From Streptomyces sp. MNU76 (GTDB lineage Bacteria; Actinomycetota; Actinomycetes; Streptomycetales; Streptomycetaceae), in the NCBI RefSeq assembly GCF_020982545.1, contig NZ_JAJKLK010000007.1, positions 400,078-464,077 on the forward strand: a stretch of 64,000 nucleotides of DNA. The letters run 5' to 3'. A program made the translations under genes and the position numbers. This document shows, piece after piece, positions 51,370 to 60,252 of this stretch. Every line of letters starts with the position of its first letter. Position 1 is the first letter of the stretch. Under the pieces are notes generated by a model. That model did no database searches and was not told where the DNA came from. It worked only from the letters and a program-made list of their open reading frames with translations.

Positions 51370-52503
51370 GTGGAGCAGGAACGCGAGCTGTTGGTCGAGT
51401 ACGGCCAGTGGCGAAGGAACGACACCGCCTCGGCCGAGGACCAGTTGCAGCAGCTGGCCGACATCGTGTCTACGCTGTTGTCGAGGTCCGTCCCTGCGGA
51501 CTCCATGCACCTGACCGCGCTCGGTGACACAGGCGCGCTGGCGATGGCATACGAGTTCGAGGGCAGGGACTTCCTCATTGTCCTTGCCCGGCGCCAGGAA
51601 CCGGCGTGGGGCAGCGTGCTCGTGCACACCATGGGAGCGGCGCGTGGCGCCTCGTGGGCAGTGCTGCACTGGCCCGAGGAACAGCCGGACGAAGAACTCG
51701 TTCACAAGATCGGTGACCGTGGCGCAGTCCTCGACCGAACCCATCTGGAAGCGGCGGTCGCCGGGTTGTCTCCGCTGGCCGCCCTGGTGCGCACAGCCCT
51801 GCGCCGACGGAAGCCGCATGCGCCGTTGGCCGAGTTGCTCGGCGTCGGCGCCCCCGCGCCGCAGCCTCTGGATCTGACGCCGCCGGCTCGCCTGATGTCC
51901 CCCGTGCAGGTGGAGTCCAAGACGTGGGCGGGGGTGACCGCCGAGGTGTTGCTCGTCGGACGGGCTCAGTCTGCGCACCCCACCGGTCTGGCGTGTCTGC
52001 CCGACGAGCATCTGTTGATCACCTGCCCCGACGGGCTGCTGGAGGTTGATGCGGGCAGCGGTCAGGCTCGCTGGCGCCTGCTCCTGCCTGGGTGCCACGG
52101 AGGTGCTCTGGTGTGCGGGGACGGCGCCACGCTGGTGATGTGCGGCTCCGCGCTGGTGCGCTGGCATGAAGGACACCTGCGGGTTGTCGCCGGAGCATTC
52201 GAAGAGGGTGCGGTGCTTTTGCCCGGACCAGACGACGAACCGTGGATATTGACCGGATACGGTGCCACCCTCGGCGCCGGTGAGGGGACCCTCGCACTGA
52301 CCCGTGCCGGGGAAACGGTCGGCGACCAGCTGCGCTACCCGATCACCTTCAACGCCGCAGTGCGCTCGGCTCTCTGGCTGGACGGCCGCCAGTTCTTCCT
52401 CGCCGCGCAGGGGAACAGCGCCGTGGTGGATCTGGCGCGCACGACGGACGCCGGACAGCGCAAGGACTGCGTTGAGACCCCCGTGCACTACCCGGCACAC
52501 GTG
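51370..52503 (+). pseudogene. 5' part of a beta-propeller/protein-kinase gene interrupted by an IS3 element
   Basis: 378 codons before the insertion. The GTG start follows GAGGGGG. Residues 1-160 are an unassigned domain (TALGDTGALAMAYEFEGRDF). Residues about 185-378 contain repeated strands typical of PQQ/WD-like propellers (HPTGLACLPDEHLLITCPDG, GALVCGDGATLVMCGSALVR, WLDGRQFFLAAQGNSAVVDL). It is cut at the 8-bp sequence CACACGTG (52496-52503), which recurs after the element, and removal of the element plus one copy joins this frame to the kinase frame. Confidence 0.7.
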
Positions 52504-52532
52504 TCAATCCCCTCGTTTCGTAGAGACCTCTT

Positions 52533-53483
52533 CTATGCGGCCTGGCACCTCTGGCCGCTCTGGTTGCGTGCTTCGATGATGATCCGTTCGAACTCTTCCG
52601 GCGGCAGGCCGCCGGCCGCGCTGTGCCTGCGCCTGGGGTTGTAGAACCCGGTGATCCAGGTCGCGATCCTCAGCCGCGCCTCGGTGCGGGTCGCGAAGCG
52701 ATGCCGGTGGATGTACTCCACCTTGATCAGCGAGTTGAACGACTCCGCGGCGGCGTTGTCCAGCGCCGACCCCACCCGCCCCATGGACTGCACCACGCCC
52801 AACCGGTCGCACAGGCCGTTGTACGCCTCGGACGTATATTCCGCCCCGCGATCGCTGTGAAAGATCGTCCCGTCCCTGCGACCGCCCCGCGTCGCTGCGG
52901 CCATCTGCAAGGACGCGCCGACCAGGGCCGCATCGTGGTGCTCGCCCATCGCGTACCCGAGGCAGCGGCGCGAGAACGCGTCCAGGACCGTGGCCAGGTA
53001 GACCTTGCCCTCAGCGGTCTCGATCTCCGTCATGTCGCCGTACCACAGCACATCCGGCGCCACCGCTTCGAACCGGCGGTGCACCAGGTCAGGGGCGGCC
53101 TTCCGCTTGCCCTGCCGGGTCAACGACCGCCGCCGCGGGGGCTTGCGACCCTGGAGCCCGAGCTCGGCCATGATCTTGGCGACCGTGTTCTCCGAGACCT
53201 GCCAGCCCTCCGCCCACAGATCGAGCGTGATCCTCGGCGAGCCGTAGGTCCGGCCCGACTCCCGGAAGAAGTACACGATCCTCTCCTCCAGCCTCGCGCG
53301 TCTGACCTCGCGGTTCGTCGGTTCGTCCGGCCGGCGGCGCCATTTGTAGAACCACGCCTCGCTCACCCCGGCCACCCGGCAGGCCACCCGGTGCGGGACG
53401 CCGTACTCGGCCCTCTGGTTACCGATGAAGGCGACCAGCGCCTCCGGAGCGTTCTCGGTCACTTCACCCAGAGGACCATGCAT
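52533..53483 (-). CDS. IS3-family transposase OrfB (integrase core)
   Basis: 316 residues. The DDE triad is in LWYGDMTEIE, TIFHSDRGAEY and NAAAESFNSLIK, with an upstream HTH_21-like segment (SENTVAKIMAELGLQGRKPP). Its start overlaps the end of orfA by 25 bases, the arrangement used for a programmed -1 frameshift that yields OrfAB. It appears intact. Confidence 0.9.
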   Translation of the reverse strand: MHGPLGEVTENAPEALVAFIGNQRAEYGVPHRVACRVAGVSEAWFYKWRRRPDEPTNREVRRARLEERIVYFFRESGRTYGSPRITLDLWAEGWQVSENTVAKIMAELGLQGRKPPRRRSLTRQGKRKAAPDLVHRRFEAVAPDVLWYGDMTEIETAEGKVYLATVLDAFSRRCLGYAMGEHHDAALVGASLQMAAATRGGRRDGTIFHSDRGAEYTSEAYNGLCDRLGVVQSMGRVGSALDNAAAESFNSLIKVEYIHRHRFATRTEARLRIATWITGFYNPRRRHSAAGGLPPEEFERIIIEARNQSGQRCQAA

Positions 53484-53788
53484 CGCTTGAGGACATCACG
53501 CTCCATCTCCAGCTCCCGGATGCGCTTGTTCTTCTCGCTCATCTCACGCCGCAGCCGCTCCAGTTCCACGCGCTCGGCCTCGCGCACCCGCCCGCTGGCC
53601 GCGGTCTGCGCGGGCCGGTCCGACGACGCCGTTCCGTTACGGCGCCAGCGCGAGACCCAGCTGTGGAGGGTGCCGGGGTTGATGCCGAGTTCCTCGGCTA
53701 CCTCCGGGACCGGCTTCCCAGTCTCGATCACGATGCGAACGGCGCCCTCACGGAACTCGGCGTCGTACGGCTGTTTCTTGGACCCCAT
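53459..53788 (-). CDS. IS3-family OrfA (HTH)
   Basis: 109 residues from the ATG at 53788. A Tnp_1-type helix-turn-helix (YDAEFREGAVRIVIETGKPV, LGINPGTLHSWVSRWRR) is followed by a leucine-zipper-like coiled coil (RVELERLRREMSEKNKRIRE). It binds the IS ends and joins OrfB by frameshifting. Confidence 0.9.
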   Translation of the reverse strand: MGSKKQPYDAEFREGAVRIVIETGKPVPEVAEELGINPGTLHSWVSRWRRNGTASSDRPAQTAASGRVREAERVELERLRREMSEKNKRIRELEMERDVLKRCMVLWVK

Positions 53789-53843
53789 GAACCCCAACTT
53801 CCCCTGCAATCACGGGCTCCACGCTATGAGGGGAGGGCCACAC

Positions 53844-55460
53844 GTGCTGCGCGCCGGCATCGGAAGCGTGCTGAGCGCATCACCCGACCGAAGTGAAGGC
53901 GGCATCGCCGTACACCGCACCGACATTCCCAGCCGCACGAGCGAGCCCCTGGTACGCATGCGGCTCGCAGAGGTATTCGGCCTCACCCAGACCCCTGACC
54001 GCGGGCCCGCCTACCTGCTTACCTCGCTGCCCTCGAACGACATCGACAACCCCGCCCCGGTCCTGGTACGCATCACCGGCCACCGCCCCGAGGATCAGGC
54101 CTCCACGCCCGAGCCCGCGTCGACGCCGGAGGTTAGCCGCTACGACGTGGTGAGCCGGTCGGCCCGCGGCGAGCGCGACGACTACAGCCTGGGCCGGCGC
54201 CCTCTGGCCCCGCCTGGCGGGCAGGGGGAGGTCTTCCCGGCCACCCACAAACAATCGGGCACGATCGTAGCCTTCAAACGGCGGAAGGGCATGTTCAGAC
54301 AGCGAGGCATCCGGCGTATGCATCGCGAAGTGGAGATCGCCCAGCGGCTGGGTTCCAACCCCCACGTCATGCCCGTACTCGACTTCGATCCCGGCTATGA
54401 GTGGTTCGTCATGCCGAAGGCCGAGGACAACGTCAAGGACAGACGTATCAAGCTGCAGGAGCCGGGCCAACTGCGAGCCATGGTGGAGGCCGTTGCCGTC
54501 GGCCTGGCCGACGCGCACCAGCACGACTGGATCCACCGGGATATCACCCCTGGCAACATCCTGCTGTTGGACGGGCGTTGGGTGGTCGCGGACTGGGGGA
54601 TCGTGCGCCGCCCCCGCGGACAGACGAGTACTGCTGGCCTGTTGACCACCACAGGCATCGGCACCGAAGGCTTCGCGGCGCCGGAACAGTTCATCGACGG
54701 TCACGATGTGACTCCCGCCAGCGACATCTACAGCCTCGGCCAGCTCATCGGCTGGATTCTCACCGGGACCTGGCCCCAGACCAACAGGCCCCTCCTTCCC
54801 CCGCCGGGCCCGTGGTACGGCGTCGTACGCCAGGCCACCCAGTTCGATCCCGCCCGCCGGCCCCAGGACATGACGGCCTTCCTCAACCTGGTCGAACGCG
54901 AGACAGGGGCCGCCAGCGAACTGCCCATTGTGCGCGCTCAGCGCCTGCTGAAGGCAGCCGACAAGAAGAACGACACTGCTGCGGCCGCGCAACTGCTCGC
55001 CCTTGCCGCCGATCAGCCCGGCTCCGATGAGTTGTACCTGGACGTGATCACCAGACTGAAGGTGGCGACCGCCAGGAAGGCGATGCTCGACAACCCCACG
55101 CAGGCGGCCGCCGTGGTCCAGGCGCTCGCTGAACATGCCGCAGCCGACGACTGGCCCAGCTGGGAAGAGGCCGACCGGGCCGTGTGGTGGCTGCTCGATG
55201 TCGCCCGCCTGGCAGCGCGCGACAAGCAGTGGGCTCTGCTCGACACAGCCGTTCAGGGCATGTGTGAATGGGACAGCCGCCACGACCGGTGGAAACCACG
55301 AGACGACATCAAGGACTGGATGCGCGAGCTCACCGGGAACGCCGCGAGCATCACCGCCACCGCACTGCGTGCTCAACCAGACGGAGCCCGCCTCCTCGTC
55401 GAACTTGCCGACGACCGGCGAGTCAACCAGGCCATCCGAGGCGCTGTCTACAGCCCTTGA
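53844..55460 (+). CDS. Ser/Thr protein kinase, 3' part of the interrupted propeller-kinase gene
   Basis: 538 residues if started at the GTG inside the right CACACGTG copy, which has GGGGAGGG of the IS end at ribosome-binding distance. The kinase domain covers about residues 110-355: a glycine loop region (LGRRPLAPPGGQGEVFPATH), Lys in IVAFKRRKG, the catalytic loop IHRDITPGNILLL, WVVADWGIV in place of DFG, GTEGFAAPEQ and DIYSLGQLIGWIL. A helical C-terminal region follows. The first 100 residues continue the upstream propeller frame. Activity of the truncated kinase is plausible because the domain itself is whole. Confidence 0.8.
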   Translation: MLRAGIGSVLSASPDRSEGGIAVHRTDIPSRTSEPLVRMRLAEVFGLTQTPDRGPAYLLTSLPSNDIDNPAPVLVRITGHRPEDQASTPEPASTPEVSRYDVVSRSARGERDDYSLGRRPLAPPGGQGEVFPATHKQSGTIVAFKRRKGMFRQRGIRRMHREVEIAQRLGSNPHVMPVLDFDPGYEWFVMPKAEDNVKDRRIKLQEPGQLRAMVEAVAVGLADAHQHDWIHRDITPGNILLLDGRWVVADWGIVRRPRGQTSTAGLLTTTGIGTEGFAAPEQFIDGHDVTPASDIYSLGQLIGWILTGTWPQTNRPLLPPPGPWYGVVRQATQFDPARRPQDMTAFLNLVERETGAASELPIVRAQRLLKAADKKNDTAAAAQLLALAADQPGSDELYLDVITRLKVATARKAMLDNPTQAAAVVQALAEHAAADDWPSWEEADRAVWWLLDVARLAARDKQWALLDTAVQGMCEWDSRHDRWKPRDDIKDWMRELTGNAASITATALRAQPDGARLLVELADDRRVNQAIRGAVYSP

Positions 55461-55806
55461 GCGGTCAGTGCAAGGGCATGATCAACCACATCACGGTCAT
55501 TACGGCCCGGCCGCCCGATCTTCGCCGACGGACCCGTTGTCCGGGCGCGTTGGCGATCAGAGGCGAGACGGGTAGCCCCTCCAACTGGTCCACATGGAGA
55601 CGGGCGTCCATTTCATCCGCGCCCTCGTGTTCCCAAGGTGCTGACGGCCGCCCCGGCTCCCGTCAGATGAGCCGGGAGAGCCGCCTCCTAGGTGCGGGCC
55701 CTGCGTGGCTGCGGCCGGGCCCACTGACGTACGGCAACGATGGCACGGCTCCCGCCGACGGCTCCACGCTGATGCCCGCGGGCCGAAGGCTTCTCCGACC
55801 TCGTGT
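55461..55806. other. Non-coding stretch with one copy of a 37-base repeat
   Basis: About 345 bases between the kinase stop and the convergent DUF6300-like gene. It contains the left copy of the imperfect repeat described separately; no other element was recognised. Confidence 0.4.
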
Positions 55807-56238
55807 TCAACCTCGTCCGCGCGGTGTGAGGCCGGGCGGGGAGGGGGGACTGAAGGGAGCCTCGGGTTCCTGGGCGCGGGCCCAGCCGTGGGCGTGCATG
55901 GTCTCGCTCTCCCAGTCCTCGAACAGTTGGGGGAGCGACTTCGGGTCGCGGTCGGCGTCGCGGTGCCAGCGGATGAAGGCACGGGCTGCGGGGCGGTGAA
56001 CGTCGCAGGCGGCGCAAAGCTCCATCCACACACCGGTCCCGAGCGGGCCGTGCCAGTGCAGCAGGAGATCGCTCCCGCAGCGGGAACAGGGCCGAGCCTG
56101 CGGTTGTTCGTCATCGCGATCAGCAGGGCACATGCGGGCCAGTTCTTTGTCACTGACGTCGTCGAGGCTCCCGTTGAGGTTACCGATCCGGCTGAAAGAC
56201 CCGTCCGGACGTACCACGTATCGCCAGGTGAAGGACAT
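55807..56238 (-). CDS. DUF6300-like zinc-binding protein
   Basis: 143 residues from an ATG with GGGGAC upstream. Two cysteine pairs (PCSRCGSDLLL and MELCAACDVHRPAA) frame a WHGPLGTGVW segment, then AFIRWHRDADRDPKSLPQLF and DWESETMHAHGW. These features match DUF6300, a small family frequent in Streptomyces accessory regions whose function is unknown. The tail is Pro/Gly-rich. Confidence 0.75.
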   Translation of the reverse strand: MSFTWRYVVRPDGSFSRIGNLNGSLDDVSDKELARMCPADRDDEQPQARPCSRCGSDLLLHWHGPLGTGVWMELCAACDVHRPAARAFIRWHRDADRDPKSLPQLFEDWESETMHAHGWARAQEPEAPFSPPSPPGLTPRGRG

Positions 56239-56466
56239 ACAGTCCCCTTCCCGTGGAGCAAGAAGCGAACAGTCACGATCTGCCCCATTCGCAACCTAAG
56301 TCAAGGGCGGAGACACGTGAATAGGGATCGACCAGAGTGCAGGGCCCTGGCAGCACACGAGCCGGGCGCTGCCTGACCGACCGCAGAGACCCCCCGGGCC
56401 GCCACCCGACCGGAGGGTTTTCTCATGCCTGCCGCACCACCCTTCGCGCGCGCGTAACCTGTGGCC

Positions 56467-56733
56467 ATGCCGAAGGAGACGCCGGAAGCGAAGCGGGCCC
56501 GGAAGGCCGCGGCGAAGACTGCGGCCCGCGAGCGTGCAGCCCACATCATGGCGAGCTTGGTGCAGCCGCCCCGTCCGCAGCCGAGGCGCTCGCCGTCGGT
56601 CAGGGTGGTGCAGGCGCAGCCCGAGAAGCCTGCGCGGGCGCTGATCCCGCCGAGGGACACACCGCTGCCCGAACGCGACCGCGAGCAGTACGCCGACAAT
56701 GCCTTCGCGGCATGGGTCAAGCCAGGCGCGTAG
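56467..56733 (+). CDS. Small basic protein of unknown function
   Basis: 88 residues. Very basic and Ala-rich at the N-terminus (ETPEAKRARKAAAKTAARER), Pro-rich in the middle, ending in DNAFAAWVKPGA. It may bind nucleic acid by charge alone. There is no strong ribosome binding site, so the gene is uncertain. Confidence 0.4.
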   Translation: MPKETPEAKRARKAAAKTAARERAAHIMASLVQPPRPQPRRSPSVRVVQAQPEKPARALIPPRDTPLPERDREQYADNAFAAWVKPGA

Positions 56734-56812
56734 GTCATCCCTGACGCGCGCGAGGTACTCATCCCAGTGACACCCGATACCGTCACGTGGAACCGAACAC
56801 TAGGGGGAACGG

Positions 56813-57082
56813 ATGCGTGGCAAGTTGCTGTGGGCCGTGGGATTGGCCGCAGTAGGCGCTGTCGGGAAGCTGGCCGTAAACGCACGGCCGCGAGTCGCCG
56901 CAGTCGAGGCCGAGCAGGAGGCTGCCCAGTACCCGGCGCCGAAGACGATCTACCGGGTGACGTGGAGGCAAGAAGGTGTGGAGCACGTCGAGGACTTCGT
57001 TGACATCGACAACGGTTATGAGTTCTACCAATGGATGCTGCGGCGCGCCTCCAAAGTGACGTGGAAGCACATCGCGGTGTGA
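56813..57082 (+). CDS. Small protein with N-terminal hydrophobic segment
   Basis: 89 residues from an ATG behind AGGGGG. The N-terminus (KLLWAVGLAAVGAVGKLAV) could be a membrane anchor or weak signal; the C-terminal part (TIYRVTWRQEGVEHVEDFVD, YEFYQWMLRRASKVTWKHI) is a compact soluble domain with several Trp and Tyr. No family recognised. Confidence 0.5.
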   Translation: MRGKLLWAVGLAAVGAVGKLAVNARPRVAAVEAEQEAAQYPAPKTIYRVTWRQEGVEHVEDFVDIDNGYEFYQWMLRRASKVTWKHIAV

Positions 57083-57153
57083 TCCCAGTGAATCGGACAC
57101 CCTCGTTCTCGTCTCCGCAGGCACCCCTTGGATGACACCACCAGGAGGAGCTG

Positions 57154-57357
57154 GTGTCATACCCGCAACTGCTCACCCCCGGTGAGAAGCTCGCCGACGC
57201 GAAGAAGCTGTTGAGCCTCCCGCGTATCGTCGCGATCTGCGGCTCCACCCGTTTCATGACCGAGATGGCCGAGGCCGATCTGCGGGAGACCACAGCCGGA
57301 AAGATTATCGTCAAGCCGGGTTGCAACATGAAGTCGCCGTTGGAATCGATCATCTAG
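57154..57357 (+). pseudogene. N-terminal fragment of a deoxyribosyltransferase-like protein
   Basis: 67 residues from a GTG. RIVAICGSTRFMTEMAEADL and AGKIIVKPGCNMKS match the start of nucleoside 2-deoxyribosyltransferase-like proteins common in phages and Streptomyces, but the frame stops where the rest of the domain should begin. It was probably cut when the segment to its right was joined, near the direct repeat at 57401. Confidence 0.5.
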
Positions 57358-57445
57358 GTTGTGTCGCCGAAGAACCCTCTCACCGATCCGGAACGTCCTT
57401 GCAGAGGCATTGATCAACCACATCACGAGTCATTACGGTGTGTGA

Positions 57446-58120
57446 GTGGATGATGACGAGGGGGATCGCTTCTCCGACGCGATTCGGCTTCTGCTGCTCA
57501 TCGCGGCGGTGTCCGATCCGTTGAACGAGGCCGAGCAGCAGGCCGCGCCGAAGGATGCGGTGGCTGTGCTGCGCGCTGAGGGCCGGCTGCAGAAGCTCGA
57601 CTTCTGGCTGCGTAACCCGGACTACCTGGCAGATGAGCTTCTCAACGACTACGAGCGCGAGAAGGAAGCCATCAACCTGGAGTTGGCCGGCAGCATCCTG
57701 GATTCGGACGAGCCGGAGATCTGCGCCATCCCGATGCTGCGCTACCTGTTCGGGGCGTTCGAGTACATCGACCTGGCGATGAGCATCCTGGCCGTCCCGC
57801 GGCTGGTGGTGGTCGTGCCGAGGCGCACCGCCAAGCGGGTGCTGCAGGACAACTACTACCTCACGGCCAAGGGCCGCGATCTCGCCGAACGGGCAACGGA
57901 GCAGTTCCCGGTCCTGGCCTGGTACACCGAGCGCGCCCGCCTCGTCCGGGCGCTGGCCGAGGCCACAGGGCACTCCGCCCTGGCGCTGCGCAAACGGCAG
58001 TACTTGCAGCGCGACTACGCCGAGACCCCGCTGAACGAGTTCATCCCGTCGATTGCCGACCGGGCCCGCGCGCGCCTGGCCCGGCTGCGCGCCGAAGCAG
58101 AGCAGGGGGACGCCGCGTGA
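57446..58120 (+). CDS. ABC-three-component-system middle-component-like protein
   Basis: 224 residues from a GTG directly after the direct repeat; no ribosome binding site is evident, so it may be leaderless. Helical start (DAIRLLLLIAAVSDPLNEAE, AVAVLRAEGRLQKLDFWLRN) and a later winged-helix-like part (LTAKGRDLAERATEQFPVLA, TPLNEFIPSIADRARARLAR) resemble the small middle components found before SMC-like ABC ATPases in Lamassu/ABC-3C defence operons. It probably bridges the ATPase and the effector. The call depends strongly on the neighbours. GTGA overlap with the next gene. Confidence 0.6.
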   Translation: MDDDEGDRFSDAIRLLLLIAAVSDPLNEAEQQAAPKDAVAVLRAEGRLQKLDFWLRNPDYLADELLNDYEREKEAINLELAGSILDSDEPEICAIPMLRYLFGAFEYIDLAMSILAVPRLVVVVPRRTAKRVLQDNYYLTAKGRDLAERATEQFPVLAWYTERARLVRALAEATGHSALALRKRQYLQRDYAETPLNEFIPSIADRARARLARLRAEAEQGDAA

Positions 58121-60204
58121 CCACAGAGCCTTTGCCCGTGCCGTCCGACGGCGAGCTGTATGAGCAGATCGCCGCCCGTGTGCCGTCCGCTGACGTGAAG
58201 AGGGTCCGTGAGGCCCTGTATGCCCACGGCATTCAGCTGACCAGGCCGCTGCCCGCGCGACGGCAACTGGTCGTGCACCGGCTGTACTGCGAGGGCATCA
58301 AGACCGATACGGACGACAACGACGGCCCCTTCACCGTCGACATGACGCTGGGGCCGGGGCCGTGGGCGATCGCCAGCACCCTGAACAATGCCGGCAAGTC
58401 GAGCCTTCTGTGGGCGCTGAGCTACGCCCTGCGCGGGGACGGCTTCGAAGCCTTCCGCCGGTCGGAGACAGTGGACTGGTTCTCCTACGTCCGCGCGGAT
58501 ATCGAGGTCGCCGGCGTCGCCGCCTCCATCCGCCTGACCTTCGACAAACCCGAGCGCCCCAGCTGCCGGCTCCTGAGCGCCGACACCCTCGAGCACCTCA
58601 CAGCCCTCGACGGCTCCCAGGAGACCGGTCCCGGCGTACGCGTGGCGGCCACTGCGGAGCCCGGCGGCGTCAAGGAGCTCATCGACCGTTTCATGCTCGA
58701 TCGCTTGGGCCTTCGACCACTGTCCCTGTGGGCGGCCGAGGCCAGCGCCCCGAAGGACGCCGACGGCAACCGCGACAGCGCAGAGCAAGTGCACGGCTGG
58801 GCAAGCTACTTCTATGCCATCGCGCTGAACGCAGGAAACTCCAGCATCCTGCTGGGCCCCACGTCGTACAACCAACTCCCCGTGAAGCTGATGCAGCTCT
58901 TCCTCGACGTCCCCTACGCGTCCGAGCTGACCCAGATCAACACGGCCCGCAAGAAGGACACCCAGGAGAGCAACCGCGTTCAGCGCCGGGCACGCGAGGA
59001 CGCCAAAGCCCGCGAGCAGCAGACCGAGCCGCTGCGCCAGGCGCTCAGGGCTGCCCAGGAGAAGGTAGCGGCCCTGGAAGCAGGCCAGCCTGACCTGACG
59101 GGCCTGCTCGCCGACGTCGATGCCGCCGCACGACGGCTCGCCCACGACCAGGCGGCTCTCCAGGAGGCTGAAGAAAGCCACGACCTCGCGCGCAAGGCCC
59201 GTCTCAAGGACGAACGAGCCGTCCGCCGGGCCCAGCAAAGCCGTGCGGCCCAAGCCCTTCTGGGAGCGCTTGAGCCGGAGGCCTGCCCGCGCTGCGACCA
59301 CGAGATCGACGACGCCCGGCGTACCGCGGAAGAGAGCGAACACCGGTGCTCGGTGTGCGCGAGCCCCCTGCCGGAGGTGGAGGACGACCCAGAGGCGCGG
59401 GCAGCGCTGCTCAGCCGACTGGAGGATCGGGTGAACGCCTCCCGCACGGCTGAAGACACAGCCCGGCTGGCTGTCGAGACGGCTGTCGCCGCCTGCGACA
59501 ACAGCCGTGGCGCCTACGACCTGGTGAACGCCCGCCTTACCGCGGCACGCTCCGGCAACTGGTACACCCGACTCGAATCCGCCCGGGAGGACGTCTACCA
59601 GCTGCGCGGCGCTCTGGCAGTCGCCACCGGCAACGGGACCGGACTGCCGGAGGTGGTCGGCGACTACGTCACCGCAACGACGAGCCCGTCGGACACCGAG
59701 AACGACTCCGACGACAGCGACGCCATCTTGGAGGCGGCCGCCGAGGCGTTGTCGGAGGTGGTCACCGACCACAGCAAGGCCCTGTTCACCGACCTGAACG
59801 ACGAGATCGTCGCCATCGCCCACGACCTGGGCGTGGCCAACCTGACCAGCGTCGACCTCAACCTTGCGGGACACCTCAACGCCCGCAAGACCGGCAAAAA
59901 GCACCCCTTCAAAGCATTCAGCCCTACCGACCGCCTGCGCATGCGTATCGCGGCCATCGTCGGCATGATCAAAGTCGGACGCAAACGGGGCATCATGTCC
60001 CACCCCGCTCTGCTGCTCATCGACGCGCCCACAGCCGAGGAGCTCTCCCACGAGAACGCGCGCCAGTGCATCAAGACCCTCTACGAGACCGCGGCAGACG
60101 ACCCCGGCATCCAGATCGTAATCACGTCGATCGACGACGCGGTTTGGGAGTTCTACCCCGAGGACCGTACCGTGACCGGTCCTGACAAACGCCATCTCTT
60201 CTAG
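58117..60204 (+). CDS. SMC/Rad50-like ABC ATPase with two CxxC pairs
   Basis: 695 residues. Walker A is STLNNAGKSSLL with Lys94. Long coiled-coil arms (about 285-385 and 420-500) surround two cysteine pairs, Cys390/393 (ACPRCDHE) and Cys411/414 (RCSVCASPL), which could form a zinc ribbon or hook at the tip. The signature-like SPTDRLRMRIAAI and Walker B LLLIDAPTAEE (Asp636, with Ala where the catalytic Glu usually follows) come near the C-terminus, then a switch-like IQIVITSIDDAVW. It is smaller than Rad50 or SMC and typical of the ATPase of ABC-three-component defence systems, where it senses foreign DNA. Confidence 0.8.
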   Translation: MTTEPLPVPSDGELYEQIAARVPSADVKRVREALYAHGIQLTRPLPARRQLVVHRLYCEGIKTDTDDNDGPFTVDMTLGPGPWAIASTLNNAGKSSLLWALSYALRGDGFEAFRRSETVDWFSYVRADIEVAGVAASIRLTFDKPERPSCRLLSADTLEHLTALDGSQETGPGVRVAATAEPGGVKELIDRFMLDRLGLRPLSLWAAEASAPKDADGNRDSAEQVHGWASYFYAIALNAGNSSILLGPTSYNQLPVKLMQLFLDVPYASELTQINTARKKDTQESNRVQRRAREDAKAREQQTEPLRQALRAAQEKVAALEAGQPDLTGLLADVDAAARRLAHDQAALQEAEESHDLARKARLKDERAVRRAQQSRAAQALLGALEPEACPRCDHEIDDARRTAEESEHRCSVCASPLPEVEDDPEARAALLSRLEDRVNASRTAEDTARLAVETAVAACDNSRGAYDLVNARLTAARSGNWYTRLESAREDVYQLRGALAVATGNGTGLPEVVGDYVTATTSPSDTENDSDDSDAILEAAAEALSEVVTDHSKALFTDLNDEIVAIAHDLGVANLTSVDLNLAGHLNARKTGKKHPFKAFSPTDRLRMRIAAIVGMIKVGRKRGIMSHPALLLIDAPTAEELSHENARQCIKTLYETAADDPGIQIVITSIDDAVWEFYPEDRTVTGPDKRHLF

Positions 60205-60252
60205 GAAGGCCACCAGGACTAACCAGCAACGACGAGGGAGGCGGAGGGCATC

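Larger units (their letters stand above)
52504..53838 (-). mobile_element. IS3-family insertion sequence
   Basis: About 1335 bp with orfA and orfB on the minus strand. It is bounded by CACACGTG direct repeats (52496-52503 and 53839-53846). The inner ends match as inverted repeats at most of 25 positions (shared TCCCCTC, CGT, GAG). An 8-bp repeat is longer than usual for IS3, so part may be chance or element sequence. Confidence 0.8.
55469..57439. repeat. Imperfect direct repeat flanking a 1.9-kb segment
   Basis: The two copies lie at 55469-55505 and 57401-57439. Both contain GATCAACCACATCACG and then GTCATTACGG; they differ by two substitutions and two single-base indels. The right copy ends 6 bases before the first gene of the ABC-three-component-like system. 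They could be recombination or attachment sites or remnants of a duplicated element end. Confidence 0.7.
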
